From: Haberlea rhodopensis
Taxonomy: Eukaryota > Streptophyta > Magnoliopsida > Lamiales > Gesneriaceae
DNA: 64,000 nucleotides
NCBI GenBank assembly: GCA_907163345.1
Contig: CAJQUN010001339.1
Span: 1-64,000, forward strand
Reading direction: 5' to 3'
In this document: positions 12,604-23,214 of the stretch, in pieces
Layout of the letters: each line of letters opens with the position of its first letter
Position numbering within the stretch: position 1 is the first letter of the stretch
Program-made: the position numbers and the translations under genes
Notes under the pieces: generated by a model
Database searches by the model: none
Seen by the model: the letters and a program-made list of their open reading frames with translations, nothing else
What the model was told of the DNA's origin: nothing

Positions 12604-13733
12604 TAAGAACCCGATTTTTTCAACCAAGTCAATGACTAAAGTTTTGGTCATCTAAACAACTAGGTATTTTTAATCAACTCAATTACTTGATATTAAGGGA
12701 TAATATTGATTTATATCAAAAGATAATATAAAATTAATATGATATTATCATACCACCTTGCTAGATAGAATTTGATTGATTTCGGGAGACTTCATAGTAC
12801 CAAAAATACACTTAATAAATATGGTATATTAGATAGATAATAATTTAACTTACAAAATATCTAATAGATAAGTATGGGTTAATAAAATCTTTAATAAATA
12901 ATTAAGAGTTGACTTTCAAAGCTCAAAACACATTAAATTTGCACCTCAAGTATCGAGAATTGCAAAGCCACTAAATTATAAAATACTCCTAAGCACCACA
13001 TCAGCCAACTAAGTCTTTAAAATACATATCTTGAATTTCGAAAATTGCCACTCCTTGTTTTTCGGAATTTAGCCATTAAATATGAGGGCCAGCCATTGAA
13101 ATTCCTCAAAGTTCCAGCATTAATCTTTCGAAAATTTCACCAACGAAAGTTGTCCTTCAAGTTTCGAAAATTGCAATCCATTGTTCCAGCCATTATTTCG
13201 AGACCTATACACACTAAAACACCACCCTTTCACACATATATTTTCGAAACCTGCAGCCTTATTTCAGGAAAATTTCAGCCCTTGTACATCCTTTAGTTCG
13301 AAGGTGGTGCTATCGGAATTCTGAGAAACTGAGCAATTAATTTCAGTCCCCAAATTCGAAAAAGAAAACACACTCACGTAGAATTTTCTATCCATTCAAG
13401 CAAAGGATGGAAGAATTTCCATCGTGTTCTCGCACTCTGAATTTACGCAATCACGTTCCTATTCATCTCCAATCTCGGTAAGTGGGTTTTTGTTAAATCA
13501 TTCTTTCGTTTTTAAATCATAAGTATGTGTTTTAAAATCCAATCGTGATGTGAACTATTTTCAAATTATGAAAGCTTTGAAATCTGAAGCACTTTAAATA
13601 TCGAAATCCAATTGGTATGGAATTCCGAATCTGTTTCTGACCCTGATGCGGTGGATTATAACCGTTATTCTGACCTGATACGGTGGTTAACCGTTGTTCT
13701 GGGAAGTCCAGACCCTTTATTCGTGGGTGATCC

Positions 13734-13895
13734 TGTCACGCCCCGGGCTCAGGCCCGCGCAAACGCGACTGCACAATGGGCTCTTATAGCAACTTGGGTT
13801 AACCATTTTCGTAGAGCGAGGACGGATACGAAGTAGTTGCTATAGGAGCCCATTGTGCAGTCGCGCTTACGTGGGCCTGGGCCCGGGGCGTGACA
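13734..13895 (+). repeat. TRIM 5' LTR, rearranged into a palindrome
   Basis: Bases 13734-13794 are an imperfect reverse complement of 13835-13895: both arms, read inward, start TGTCACGCCCCGGG and end ATAGCAACT. The 3' LTR has an ordinary, different start (TGTAATACCCTTGTCCCAC). The first half of the 5' LTR has therefore been replaced by an inverted copy of its own last 61 bp, leaving a 40-bp loop. Confidence 0.85.
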
Positions 13896-13950
13896 GAATG
13901 GTATCAGAGCCGGTCACCGGCAGAAAACACTGAGAGATAAGTGCTATGCG

Positions 13951-14079
13951 GGGCAAAGTGTTACGTGCGTGGGAGCCACCTCTTGAGCCTAAAAGGGCAA
14001 AGTGCTACACGACGGGGGCCACCTCTTGAACCTGCAGGGCAAAGTGCTACATGACGGGAGCCACCTCTTGAACCTGTAG
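13951..14079 (+). repeat. three 43-bp tandem repeats inside the TRIM
   Basis: Each unit starts GGGCAAAGTG(T/C)TAC and includes GGGAGCCACCTCTTGA or a close variant. The units sit between the primer site and the purine tract and carry no open frame of note. Confidence 0.75.
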
Positions 14080-14160
14080 GAGCCACCTCTAGATTCCCGG
14101 TGCCGGTGGATCGATGTGTTAGGTCGTGACGAGGACGTCGCGTTCTAAAGGAGGGGTGAT

Positions 14161-14343
14161 TGTAATACCCTTGTCCCACATTGGTTGTGGATGAAAATTT
14201 AAAGTGGTTTATAAAGGCTTACAATGGACTATTATAGCAACTTGGGTTAACCATTTTCGTAGAGCGATGACGGATACGAAGTAGTTGCTATAGGAGCCCA
14301 TTGTGCAGTCGCGCTTACGTGGGCCTCAGCCCGGGGCGTGACA
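14161..14343 (+). repeat. TRIM 3' LTR (intact form)
   Basis: A 183-bp LTR that begins TGTAATACCC directly after the purine tract and ends CGTGACA before the target duplication. Its last 120 bases match the 5' LTR closely. Confidence 0.85.
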
Positions 14344-15374
14344 GATCCGATGTTCTGACCTCATCTCTAGGAGGGTTATGTCTAGAGAACTGATATCAGT
14401 ACCATGAGGAAACTAGATGATTTATTGTGCTTACTTTAGTATATGGTATGAGATTCTGATATGAAGTTTTTGTTCTGTTATGGCTCTGAGGAGCAAATTC
14501 TGTTAAAGTTTCTGTTCTGTTCATATCGGTTCTGTTCTGATTTTTGATAAATGTTTCTGAAAAATTATTATATTTATACGATGTGTCACATACGATTGTC
14601 CCCCACTTGCTGAGTGTTTTTCAAAACACTCACCCCTTACTCTACCTTCCCAGATAAAGACGAGGAAGATATTCAAGCTGAAGAAGAACACCAATTTTGG
14701 GGTTGGTGATCCGCTGCGTTTCTATGAATTAAAGACATCAATTTTGGTTTATTTAGGATTTCATTAAGTTATTCCGTTTTAAGACTTTTAGAGTTTGATT
14801 ATGCAATTTAAATTCGATTGTAAAGACAATTATTTATATTTTTGGAATAATAGACTGGTTTTCGTAGAATTCTGTATTACGAGGCTTGTTGATTTTGAAT
14901 TGTATTTAGAATATCACAAAATAAAATAATAGAAACAAAATGAATATCATATCATGAACCTTAAGCAAAAATAGAAACCAAGCACAAAAGTTCAAACCAA
15001 CGAAATAGAATATTTAAGTAAAAAACAGAAACATAATATTGTTATATCAAGAAATGCATCACAAAAAAATTTAAAGCTAAGATTATAGCTTTTATTGTTG
15101 GCAAGCAGAGCTAAATTTCATTAAATTTACATCGTCTATGATCTTCATCCCTCAAAACAGACTCATCCAATCTTAAAGGAAGCATATCTCATTTTCATTT
15201 AATAATACAATAATATATGAGCCCCTCATAGTTATTTAATCAAACAGCATCAAGTCCATAACCACCTTTCCCAAATTCTATTTGCACACAACAACGTGAA
15301 GCTCCACTTCCTCCCTGCCACTTATCTGCGTTGTTGTTTGCTTTCCTCCTGCTTAATTAGAAGTTCACAGTCTG

Positions 15375-15790
15375 CTTCACCGGGCTAAACATGGCCGTAT
15401 CCGTACATAGGTACACACAAAAAAAAAAAAAAAAATTGACCCGGGTTACAGCCCAGGAGAGCCCTACATACATCCGCCCTTGTCATGATCTACGTTTTTT
15501 GGAGAGCCCCTACATACATCCGCCCTTGTCACGATCTACGTTTTTTTTTACTTGTGGCATCGTAGATCTGATACCACGGCTGCTGGTGAAAGGAGCGTTG
15601 GAGAGGACAACAACTGGTCGCTCATGTTTTGCAGCTCCTGGGCTTCATGGCTACTGCTGTGGTTTGCAGACCATTTTTTCCCCCCGTTTTTTCTTCTCGT
15701 GAGCTACGGGTTCGCGGCTCTCCGTCAAGTTTACCAAACCTTAATTTATTTTTTCAACTTGGCTCTAATATCATGTTAGAAATCTAAGGT
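15375..15790 (-). mobile_element. LTR retrotransposon remnant with a 44-bp tandem duplication
   Basis: GGCTCTAATATCATGTTAGA at about 15760 resembles a mutated minus-strand tRNA-Met primer site followed by an LTR start. GATCTGATACCACGG at about 15565 is a second primer-like site. A 44-bp unit containing CATACATCCGCCCTTGTCA is tandemly duplicated at about 15457-15547. No domain survives. Confidence 0.3.
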
Positions 15791-15889
15791 TCGAGGTGAA
15801 TTGATACGGTAGCCTACTTATTATTTTGACATTACAAAACATTAAATAAAACAAGACAAACACATTATTAATTTTTATTTTTATTTTCA

Positions 15890-16212
15890 ACAATTTTGCC
15901 AATTGAGCTTTGCTCTCATCACTGGTGGGTGTGTCGAAAGATTGAAGAATTTCTGAAACAATTTATCTCCTTCGATACTATTGAGACTGAAAACCATGCG
16001 CCGACGTCGGAGTAATGAGTAAGTATTGAATCCTCGTAAGCTTTTCTAGCTAGAGTCGTCTTCCCAATTCCTCCCATCCCAACAATTGGGATAACTTGGA
16101 GCTTAGCTGAAATTTCGTATGATCGTTCTTTGATTGCGTTCAAGTCATTCTCAAATCCCACAACTATATTCTTGATGGTGACCTTGTGTGTGGAAGCATG
16201 ACCGACGTGAGA
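15890..16212 (-). pseudogene. R1-like NB-ARC fragment
   Basis: Translation of the minus strand gives GFENDLNAIKERSYEISAKL, then VIPIVGMGGIGKTTLARKAYE with an intact P-loop, then a degraded RNBS-A (GAWFSVS). In-frame TAG and TAA codons follow within the next dozen residues, and KAQLAKLL is the last recognisable piece near 15895. It corresponds to about residues 150-250 of the NLR at 8944-11134 and is nearly identical around the P-loop, so the two probably arose by local duplication. Coiled coil, kinase-2 and LRR are all missing. Confidence 0.85.
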
Positions 16213-16941
16213 AGTAAGTTATGTTTGGCATGAATTAATAAATTACAATCTTTTATTAGCACAAATGATCGAAAATTTTACTAATTCCTTGTTACACTAT
16301 AATTTATTAACTTAAATTTATAATTATTATATGGAACTCTTATAGATTACAATTTTCATATTTTCTTTATTTTTCGAAACTTAATGTAATTCATGTCATG
16401 TGTCGAGAATCATATGTCAAAATATTTTTACAACTTTGAGAAAATTTTAAAATAAATGTCAATTTGTTTCATCCAATCTTTTTCTAACTAATTGAATCGA
16501 AAGCGTAGAACATAAAGAACTTGAGATTCGAATCCGATCTCGAATAACTATATTTGAACTTTAATTTGATTCAAGAACTCGAATAGTTAAATTTTTTGGC
16601 TCGATATTTTAAAACTTTATTTTATTAATACTTTTTTATCCAGACCTCCGTGGTTTGTATATGCTACCTATCCAATTAATGTACTCAAATCAATCCAAGA
16701 TCAAACTCTTAAACTTAGATGTGCTAATTAATGAAGATTCAAGAGTGAAAATGCCAAATGTAACCAAGTACATATAACCTCCATGTTCAAAAAAGACCAA
16801 AAATACAAAGAAAGAAAGACTATTTACAATTTCTATCACAAAAAGTAAAAACAAACACCATTTTCTTCTTAAAAGTGTTATTGTTCAGAGATAAACTAAG
16901 CCTTAATCCCCTTAATTAATTAACAATTTGATTAATTAACT
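16213..16941. other. AT-rich spacer, no feature seen
   Basis: AT-rich DNA between the NLR fragment and the DUF7950 gene. The last part (about 16740-16941) is probably the 3' untranslated region of the minus-strand gene that ends at 16942. No repeat or open frame stands out. Confidence 0.3.
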
Positions 16942-17817
16942 TTACCAACCCAAGGAAAGGGCAGCCTTGGTGTCGAGCCTCCATGCAAACCCTCCGCAAT
17001 CCATTCTCCAAACATCACAAGGCAACGTCGATGAATTCTTCTCCTTACCGCACGTGATCACCCTCACCCGGCACGTGAACGCCGCGCACTCCGCCGGCAG
17101 ATCCACCCCCTCCTCCACCACCACCCGTACCACCATGTCCTCCTCCGCTTCCCCCGCCACCATCCTTCTATACGCCGCATTTATCCATCTCACGTTGTTA
17201 AAACTATCTGATACAAATCCAGGACACGTATCAAGATCCAAACTCATCGCCTTATCCAGATCGGTACGACCTAACCCCGAGTCGGACCCATAACTATTCA
17301 ACACCCACCTGTCGGTGACGCGTTCAACCCTCACCCACGACTCCGCCACCGTACGCCGCCCCAGTGCCACCGTCGCATCTTCCATCACGTGATCGACACC
17401 ACCAGGTGTAACACGACCACCAACGTTCAGCCATAAACGAAAACTATCATCCCCAACTCTACTCACACTCTTTCTAACATCCGGCGTCTCCGGTAGCAAA
17501 GGTAGAGTCTTAACAACCGTTTCTCCGCCACCAAAGGCAGCGACCTCAGGCAAAGGCTTCCGTTTCCTGCCACCGCACCTCTTGTTCACTCTATTATTAC
17601 TCTCTCCCTCTTTAAAACTCCTTTTCTTACGTCCGGAAGAATTAACAGATGAGCGCTGGTTGTTCTCCGGAACCACACCGGTGGGAACAAACCCACCAGA
17701 GGAAGCTGGTTTCGGAGCTATGGGACGAAACCTGAGCATTATCCTGTCTACCTTGGATGCTACGTCGTACGCACCACCGGCGTACCTTGCTATACAGCAT
17801 CCACCTCTTGCATCCAT
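16942..17817 (-). CDS. DUF7950-family plant protein
   Basis: A single-exon, intact 291-residue protein. It starts MDARGGCCIARYA and has MLRFRPIAPKP at about residues 27-37, the hallmark of a plant-specific family of unknown function (recalled as DUF7950). A low-complexity basic stretch follows, with GRKKRSF at about 62-68 and GRKRKP at about 83-88, which may be nuclear localisation signals. The conserved C-terminal half (about 175-290) contains DTCPGFVSDSFNNVRWINAAY, two cysteine-containing strands and ends FAWRLDTKAALSLGW. The GC-rich codon use differs from the AT-rich surroundings but is normal for such intronless genes. No enzymatic motif is visible and the biochemical role is unknown; a link to transcription is inferred only from the basic stretches. 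Confidence 0.85.
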   Translation of the reverse strand: MDARGGCCIARYAGGAYDVASKVDRIMLRFRPIAPKPASSGGFVPTGVVPENNQRSSVNSSGRKKRSFKEGESNNRVNKRCGGRKRKPLPEVAAFGGGETVVKTLPLLPETPDVRKSVSRVGDDSFRLWLNVGGRVTPGGVDHVMEDATVALGRRTVAESWVRVERVTDRWVLNSYGSDSGLGRTDLDKAMSLDLDTCPGFVSDSFNNVRWINAAYRRMVAGEAEEDMVVRVVVEEGVDLPAECAAFTCRVRVITCGKEKNSSTLPCDVWRMDCGGFAWRLDTKAALSLGW

Positions 17818-17855
17818 AGCTATGTATTTTGCAGATTATGGATCTGAGGAACTGA

Positions 17856-17862
17856 ATTTATA
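17856..17862 (-). promoter_or_regulatory. TATA box of the DUF7950 gene
   Basis: TATAAAT lies on the minus strand 39-45 bp upstream of the ATG at 17817 (context GGTATAAATTC). It would give a very short leader of roughly 10 bases, or a start slightly inside the frame. Confidence 0.4.
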
Positions 17863-18079
17863 CCGAAAGTGAGATGATTGGTGAAGGTAGAGTGAAGCAG
17901 CCAATAGGATCTTAAAGTTGAGAGGTAGCCAATGAGAATTGAGGGAGTGGCGCCTGAATAGTGGCACGTAGGGGGGAAGCATTGGGCCTCGTGTAAGGTG
18001 GGAACTTCGAGAATTCTTGTACGTGGTCCAATAAGATTCGAGGAACGCCGGAATAAACGAGCTTCACTTGTGGGATTGC

Positions 18080-18093
18080 GCCACGTGGACGTG
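18080..18093 (-). promoter_or_regulatory. G-box and ACGTG repeats
   Basis: A perfect G-box CACGTG at 18082-18087 is followed at once by another ACGTG, with a third TACGTGG near 18020. These bZIP/bHLH-type sites lie 200-270 bp upstream of the DUF7950 gene and could make it responsive to ABA or light; that is inference. Confidence 0.35.
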
Positions 18094-18279
18094 GTGATGG
18101 GATTAAAAGCTATTTTTAAATCTTCCCAAAGATTTGTTAGGGTTCGGTGGTTTCTACCCGATAATTCAAGTCATTTAATGATACGAGTTACTCAACGTGT
18201 TGCTGATTCAAGTTTTTTACATTTTATTTTTGGGTGGAAATTATTTTATATATTTATTGTTAAAATCTCGATAAAATAA

Positions 18280-18885
18280 TTTAGTTTTTTATTTCCGGAC
18301 GAAGAAATATATATAATATAAGAATAATATAAATAGACAGATTTTGAGTGTTTATTTAGTTGTTTCTGTTATTACTTTTCTAAAAATAAGCAGAAAAATA
18401 CAGCTGCAATTGCTTTTCTAAAAATAAACAGAAAAATGCAAAAATAGATATAAAAATACTTTGAATAAGTAATTGCAAACACACCTTTAAAAACAACTCA
18501 TACACTATTAATAGACCCGACCAAGGGTCATATATTACCGTAAACTAGCCCGGAAGCGGCCCGTAGTCAACGGACCGGTTAACCGGGTCAACGGTCAAGA
18601 CCCGTTACCGGCTTGACCCGTCTATAAGCGGGTCAATTAAATGTCATAATTTTCTAACTCGTGAGCCACCGATTAACTTTATTTTATGATTAATTCATGG
18701 AGAAAAAACACATTCAAATGTTTTTACTTTTTTTTTTTTTTCAAATTTTAATAATTTTTTTAAAAAATAAGAGTCAAATCGTATCTGTAACCATTAGTTA
18801 ACATAAACAGTAACCAACGGTTCATGAATCGTAATCGGAACTATCAAGAAATGCTAAGGTTCAATTGGATTTAAGAAACAATCAT
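18280..18885. other. hAT-like subterminal sequence, no gene
   Basis: Around 18540-18620 there are clustered copies of ACCGGTTAACCGGGTCAACGG-like phrases, and around 18780-18860 GTAACCAACGGTTCATGAATC. The second resembles a segment at 22650-22700 (GTAACCGACGGTTCACGAATC). These are typical subterminal motifs of non-autonomous hAT elements, but the ends were not resolved. Confidence 0.3.
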
Positions 18886-18978
18886 ACACGGGCATTGACA
18901 CGGTAATACTGACACGACACGACATGGACACGACGACACAGATTTTCAATTATCAGGATATGACACGGTTGGGACACG

Positions 18979-19011
<33 letters not shown>

Positions 19012-19565
19012 CAAATATTAAAATTCACATTTTTTAAATTCTAAAACCATGTAAAATCAACAAAAATATCCTTAGCAAACTCAAGAAGCATATAAATAAA
19101 TGCATGTTACTGGAATCTTCATAATATCACTCATACAAACACCAAATACACATTACTTTAATTAATATAAAGTTTAACAAACACGTCCAAATAAAAGATA
19201 ACACCAAAAATATTCTTACCAAATTCAAAAATATAATATATAAATATATGTCACTGAAATCATCATAGTAATCAAATGTATATTATCTCAATTAACATAA
19301 AGTTTAACTAATACGTCTAAATTTCATTTTAGCCAAAAATTATTTAAATTATACATTTAACACAAAAAAATGTCATTTCTATGTCGGACAAGCTCATCGA
19401 CCATGTCCGACATGGGTGTCCGATTTTGAGGGAAGTGTCCTACAAGGATGTCCGAGTTTATTTTTTTAATAAAATTAAGGACGCGCCACATGGCGTGTCC
19501 GATGATTATCCAAGAAGTGTCGGTGTCCGTGAAGTGTCCGACACTAAATCTCATGATTTTTAAGA
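18886..19565. mobile_element. MITE-like element rich in ACACG/CGTGT motifs
   Basis: The left side has GACACGACACGACATGGACAC and the right side AGTGTCGGTGTCCGTGAAGT, roughly inverted to each other and repeating GACAC/GTGTC many times. The centre is AT-rich noncoding DNA. It looks like a non-autonomous DNA transposon of about 680 bp; no exact terminal repeat or target duplication was fixed. Confidence 0.4.
18980..19009. repeat. (TA)n microsatellite
   Basis: About 15 uninterrupted TA dinucleotides. Confidence 0.9.
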
Positions 19566-20107
19566 GTGTCATACATCATAGGTTGGCTGTAATTGCAGAA
19601 ACAATCTGTTGCGAATAAAAAGATGATTATTCTGTAAACCAGTCAAATTTCTAAAATTATTTTTGCACTCCCATTTTTATTTTAATATTTTTTTTGTCCA
19701 TCTTACTAAATTTTCTACGTCTGCTACCAGTTGTGCCCCAATTGAAACAGAACAGAAGGCGTGTAAGTAGGAGTGTAAATTCAAACTAAAGGTTTCGTGT
19801 GTGTACCGATGTTTCGAAGCATTTCTTCTGCGTGCATCTCATCTTGTAGTGATCGTGATGGTCTTCCCGAGCTTGATAAAGAAGATTGTGTTGATGAGCA
19901 TCCGATCAACCATCAATCCAAAGATCGTACATCCACCAGTGTTGGACTGCACATATGTAACTGCAAACAAAAGTTAACCTCTGATGAGGATACATGGCGG
20001 ACGTGAAAAGGAATTTTAAAAATGCGATTTGTAAGTTGGAGGAACAACAAGAACTATGCCTAAGTTGCTTCTCATTGAATTTCAATGTACCATGGACAAC
20101 ATATGGG
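19566..20107. other. no recognised gene
   Basis: An open frame at 19806-20006 on the plus strand, rich in serine, aspartate and cysteine, has balanced composition but no recognised family. It may be an exon remnant. Confidence 0.25.
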
Positions 20108-20346
20108 GGACAAATGGAGCAAGTTGCCTAAGCTGCTTCTCGTACTTTTCGCAGCCGGCGCATCGCGAGAACTGGATCGCCAAAAGCGGCAACACCACCG
20201 CTAGTAGGATGAACGCGATCCATGAGAAAACGGCGCCAAGTGTATTGGCAAAAATTGAGGAGTCCGAGAAAGCTTTCGAGTGAGTTCAAGGATTTGTCGA
20301 GCTACGCGTCGCGGTCCTCGACGAGGGGGATTTGAACTGACGACAT
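20108..20346 (-). pseudogene. DUF3537-like membrane protein, N-terminal fragment
   Basis: Read on the minus strand from an ATG at 20346 the frame gives MSSVQIPLVEDRDA, a TAG stop, then LDKSLNSLESFLGLLNFCQY. After a one-base shift it continues TLGAVFSWIAFILLAVVLPL and SRCAGCEKYE, a transmembrane helix followed by a cysteine pair. This order (leucine-rich stretch, first membrane helix, CxxCEKYE) resembles the start of plant DUF3537 membrane proteins. The rest of the protein is absent downstream. Stop and frameshift show it is dead. Confidence 0.5.
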
Positions 20347-20479
20347 GCATGTACAAGCGGTGATGCGCGGCGTACAATCTTCATCGAAAGTGCAGAAACG
20401 ACTCAACGAGTAGAGTTTGAAGGTACAACAGCTGGTCAGCTATTAAATACACACGTGGCTTATCGATTGTCGAGACACC

Positions 20480-22790
20480 TTCGTAGACATGACTGCTGCG
20501 GTTTAATATAAACTGCATCCCGGACCCGGAACCGGGTCAACTGGCCGGTTAACTGTTGACCCGATTCGACTGGTCCGAACCGTAATTGGCACGTTATTGT
20601 ACGGGATGGTTACGGTTCACGGTCATGGAAATCATGAAATGATAACTATTTTATATTGACAAATATAAATAAAATTATTTTAAAAAATATGTTATACTCT
20701 TAAATAAATATCGTAAAATAGAAACAAGCTATAGCAAAGTAAATATAACAAAAAATATTGGATAAATTAATAAGAACTAAAGAAATAGTGGTTGCAAAAT
20801 AAAATATTATAATAATAGAATAAATTATTATAAACAAATATATTATATACATTTTAATTATTTAACCAGCACTTAATGTTCATTATTTGATTTACATAGT
20901 ATATAACAATTAAATAAGTATATCTTAATTTCTCACAATATGACTTACTATAGAAACTCGATAATGTAATATTTGATTAATTAATAAAATCTTTTAATAA
21001 TTTACTTATAATGATTTGGGAACAAAGTATTGAATTGATAATTCACTAACTTGATATTATATAAATTAATAACTTCTAATTGATAATCTAAAATCTCATT
21101 ACTAACTCTTTTTAACATAATAAGAATTTGTGTGTTGTTTTCTTATAGATAAATAACAAATAATCCAATGTTATATTCGTCGATTTCATATGTTTAGACC
21201 ATAATTGTAAATATTTCATACCAATATCATCTGTAATAAATACAAAAGTTGTATATGTTCCATACCGGTTTCATATGTGATTAATATCATAATTGTAAAT
21301 GATTCATACCAATATCATTTGTAATTAGTACCAAAGTTGTATATGTTTCATACCAATTTCATATGTAATTAGTATCATAATTGTAAATGTTTCGTACCAA
21401 TATAATTTGTAATTAGTACCATAATTGTAAATGTGTCATATCAATATCATTTCTTATTAATACCAACCTTGTATATGTTTCATACCAATTTCATATGTAT
21501 TAGTTTCATAATTGTAAATGTTTCATACTAATATAATGTGTAATTAGTACCAAAATTGTAAAGATTGCATACTAATTTCATATGTAGTTAGTACCATAAT
21601 TGTAAATGTTTCATAGAAATATCATGTGTAATTAGTACCAATGTTATATATGTTTTATACAAATTTCATATGTAATTAGTACCATAATTGTAAATGCTTC
21701 ATACCAATATCATGTGTAAGTAGTACCAAATTTATAAAAATTTCATACCAAGTTTATATGTAATAAGTACCAAAGTTGTATAAGTTTTATACCAATTTCA
21801 TATGTAATTAGTACAATAGTTGTAAATGTTTCAATACCAATTTCATTTGTAATTAGACCAAAGTTATATGTTTCATACTAATTTCATATGTAAATAGTAC
21901 CATAATTGTAAATGTTTAATATCAATACCATTTGTGATTAGTACCAAAATTGTATAAGTTTTATACCAATTTCATATGTAATTAGTATCATAATTGTAAA
22001 TGTTTAATACCAATATCATGTGTAATTAGTACCAAAATTGTAAAGGTTTCATAGCAAGTTCATATGTAATAAATATTGTATATATTTCATACCAATTTCA
22101 TATGTAATTAGACCAAAGTTGTATATGTTTCATACCAATTTCATATGTAATTAGTACCATAATTGTAAATATTTCATATCAATATCATTTGTAATTAGTA
22201 CCAAAGTTTTATATATTTCATACTAATTTCATAGATAATTAGTGTCATAACCAATATCATTTGTAATTAGTACCAAAACTGTAAATGTTTCATACAAATT
22301 TCATATGTAATTGTATAAGTTTCATACAAATTTCATATGTAAATAGTACAATAATTGTAAATGTTTCAGTACAAATGTCATTTGTAATTAGACCAAAGTT
22401 GTATATGTTTCATACCAATTTTATCTGTAATTAGTACCATAATTGTAGATGTTTAATACCAATATCGCATGTAATTAGTACCAAAACTGTAAATGTTTCA
22501 TACAAATTTCATGTGTTATAGTACCAAAATTATAAAGGTTTCATACCTAATTCAATTTTAATTTTATTTTTGTTTAAAGTTTATGTTTAATCATTTTTGA
22601 ATTTTTGAAATAAAATTTTATTTCAAATATTTTAAAAAATATAAGGGTCGAACCGTAACCGACGGTTCACGAATCATAATCGAAACCGTCTACGAAATTT
22701 AAGGTTAAGGGTCGAGCTTTTATGAAGCATTTAACCGACGGCTCTGAACCTTAAACCGTCGGTTCACGAACCGTGATAATGTCTACACCT
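20480..22790. mobile_element. candidate non-autonomous hAT element with a satellite core
   Basis: The left part (20515-20640) holds ACCGGGTCAACTGGCCGGTT and the right part (22645-22780) holds GAACCGTAACCGACGGTTC in several orientations, in the style of hAT subterminal repeats. The right end, read in reverse complement, is GTAGGTGTAGACATTATCACG; a similar GTAGACATGACTGCTGCGG occurs near 20483. Between them lies the 44-bp repeat array. Ends and target duplication are uncertain. Confidence 0.35.
21165..22545. repeat. 44-bp tandem repeat array, about 30 copies
   Basis: Monomers of about 44 bp contain TTTCATACCAAT, TCATATGTAATTAGTACCA and TTGTA(A/T)ATG. Two forms tend to alternate: ATAATTGTAAATG...ATATCATTTG and AAAGTTGTATATG...TTTCATATG. 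This suggests an 88-bp higher-order unit. Some units are cut short, and no open frame runs through. Confidence 0.85.
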
Positions 22791-23206
22791 ACGTAGTCCC
22801 CGTTTCTATTTAAATTTAAAATCAAAAATCATATTTATAATAGATTTTATTTTAAATTAATAACAATCTAATATTTTAAGTATATTAATATCTTTGAATT
22901 ATTTAAAACTATACACCATACGTACAATTTAAAATCTAAAAAAAATTGAATTAAATATATTATATCCTTCAATGTTCATGGATCGAAACTCCACTATCGT
23001 CGGTCTGCAGCTAAGGTAAAAGACGAGTTATGTTAGATAGTCAGCTACCTTAAAATATTATAAATTTTTTTATATATAAATCGCGAGATCATAAAATTGA
23101 CCATAAATATTTGATCGATGGATGAATGTTAGTGGACTTGATCAACCTAATTTTGAACGAAAAATTTAAATTTGGGTTATAATTGTTGGTCGATTGGACC
23201 CACAGA
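22791..23206. other. AT-rich spacer, no gene
   Basis: Gene-free DNA between the satellite element and the hAT transposon. Confidence 0.3.
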
Positions 23207-23214
23207 TGTAGCAG

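Larger units (their letters stand above)
13734..14343 (+). mobile_element. TRIM retrotransposon with 5-bp target duplication
   Basis: This is a complete terminal-repeat retrotransposon in miniature, 610 bp. The target duplication GATCC occurs at 13729-13733 and 14344-14348. The 5' LTR is 13734-13895 and the 3' LTR 14161-14343; both end CCCGGGGCGTGACA. The primer site TGGTATCAGAGCC (initiator tRNA-Met) is at 13899-13911 and a purine tract AAAGGAGGGGTGA at 14147-14159. The 265-bp internal part has no coding capacity and holds three 43-bp repeats. Replication would have to use proteins from an autonomous relative. Confidence 0.9.
12604..14900. mobile_element. possible old LTR-type repeat hosting a TRIM
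   Basis: The stretch starts TGTAAGAACCCGATTTT and contains CCCACTTGCTGAGTGTTTT with AACACTCACCCCTTAC near 14600-14640. These are phrases I associate with long noncoding plant LTRs. It has no coding domain, and its right end and target duplication could not be placed. The TRIM at 13734-14343 sits inside it, splitting a run of TTCTGACCTGA-like repeats. Confidence 0.25.
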
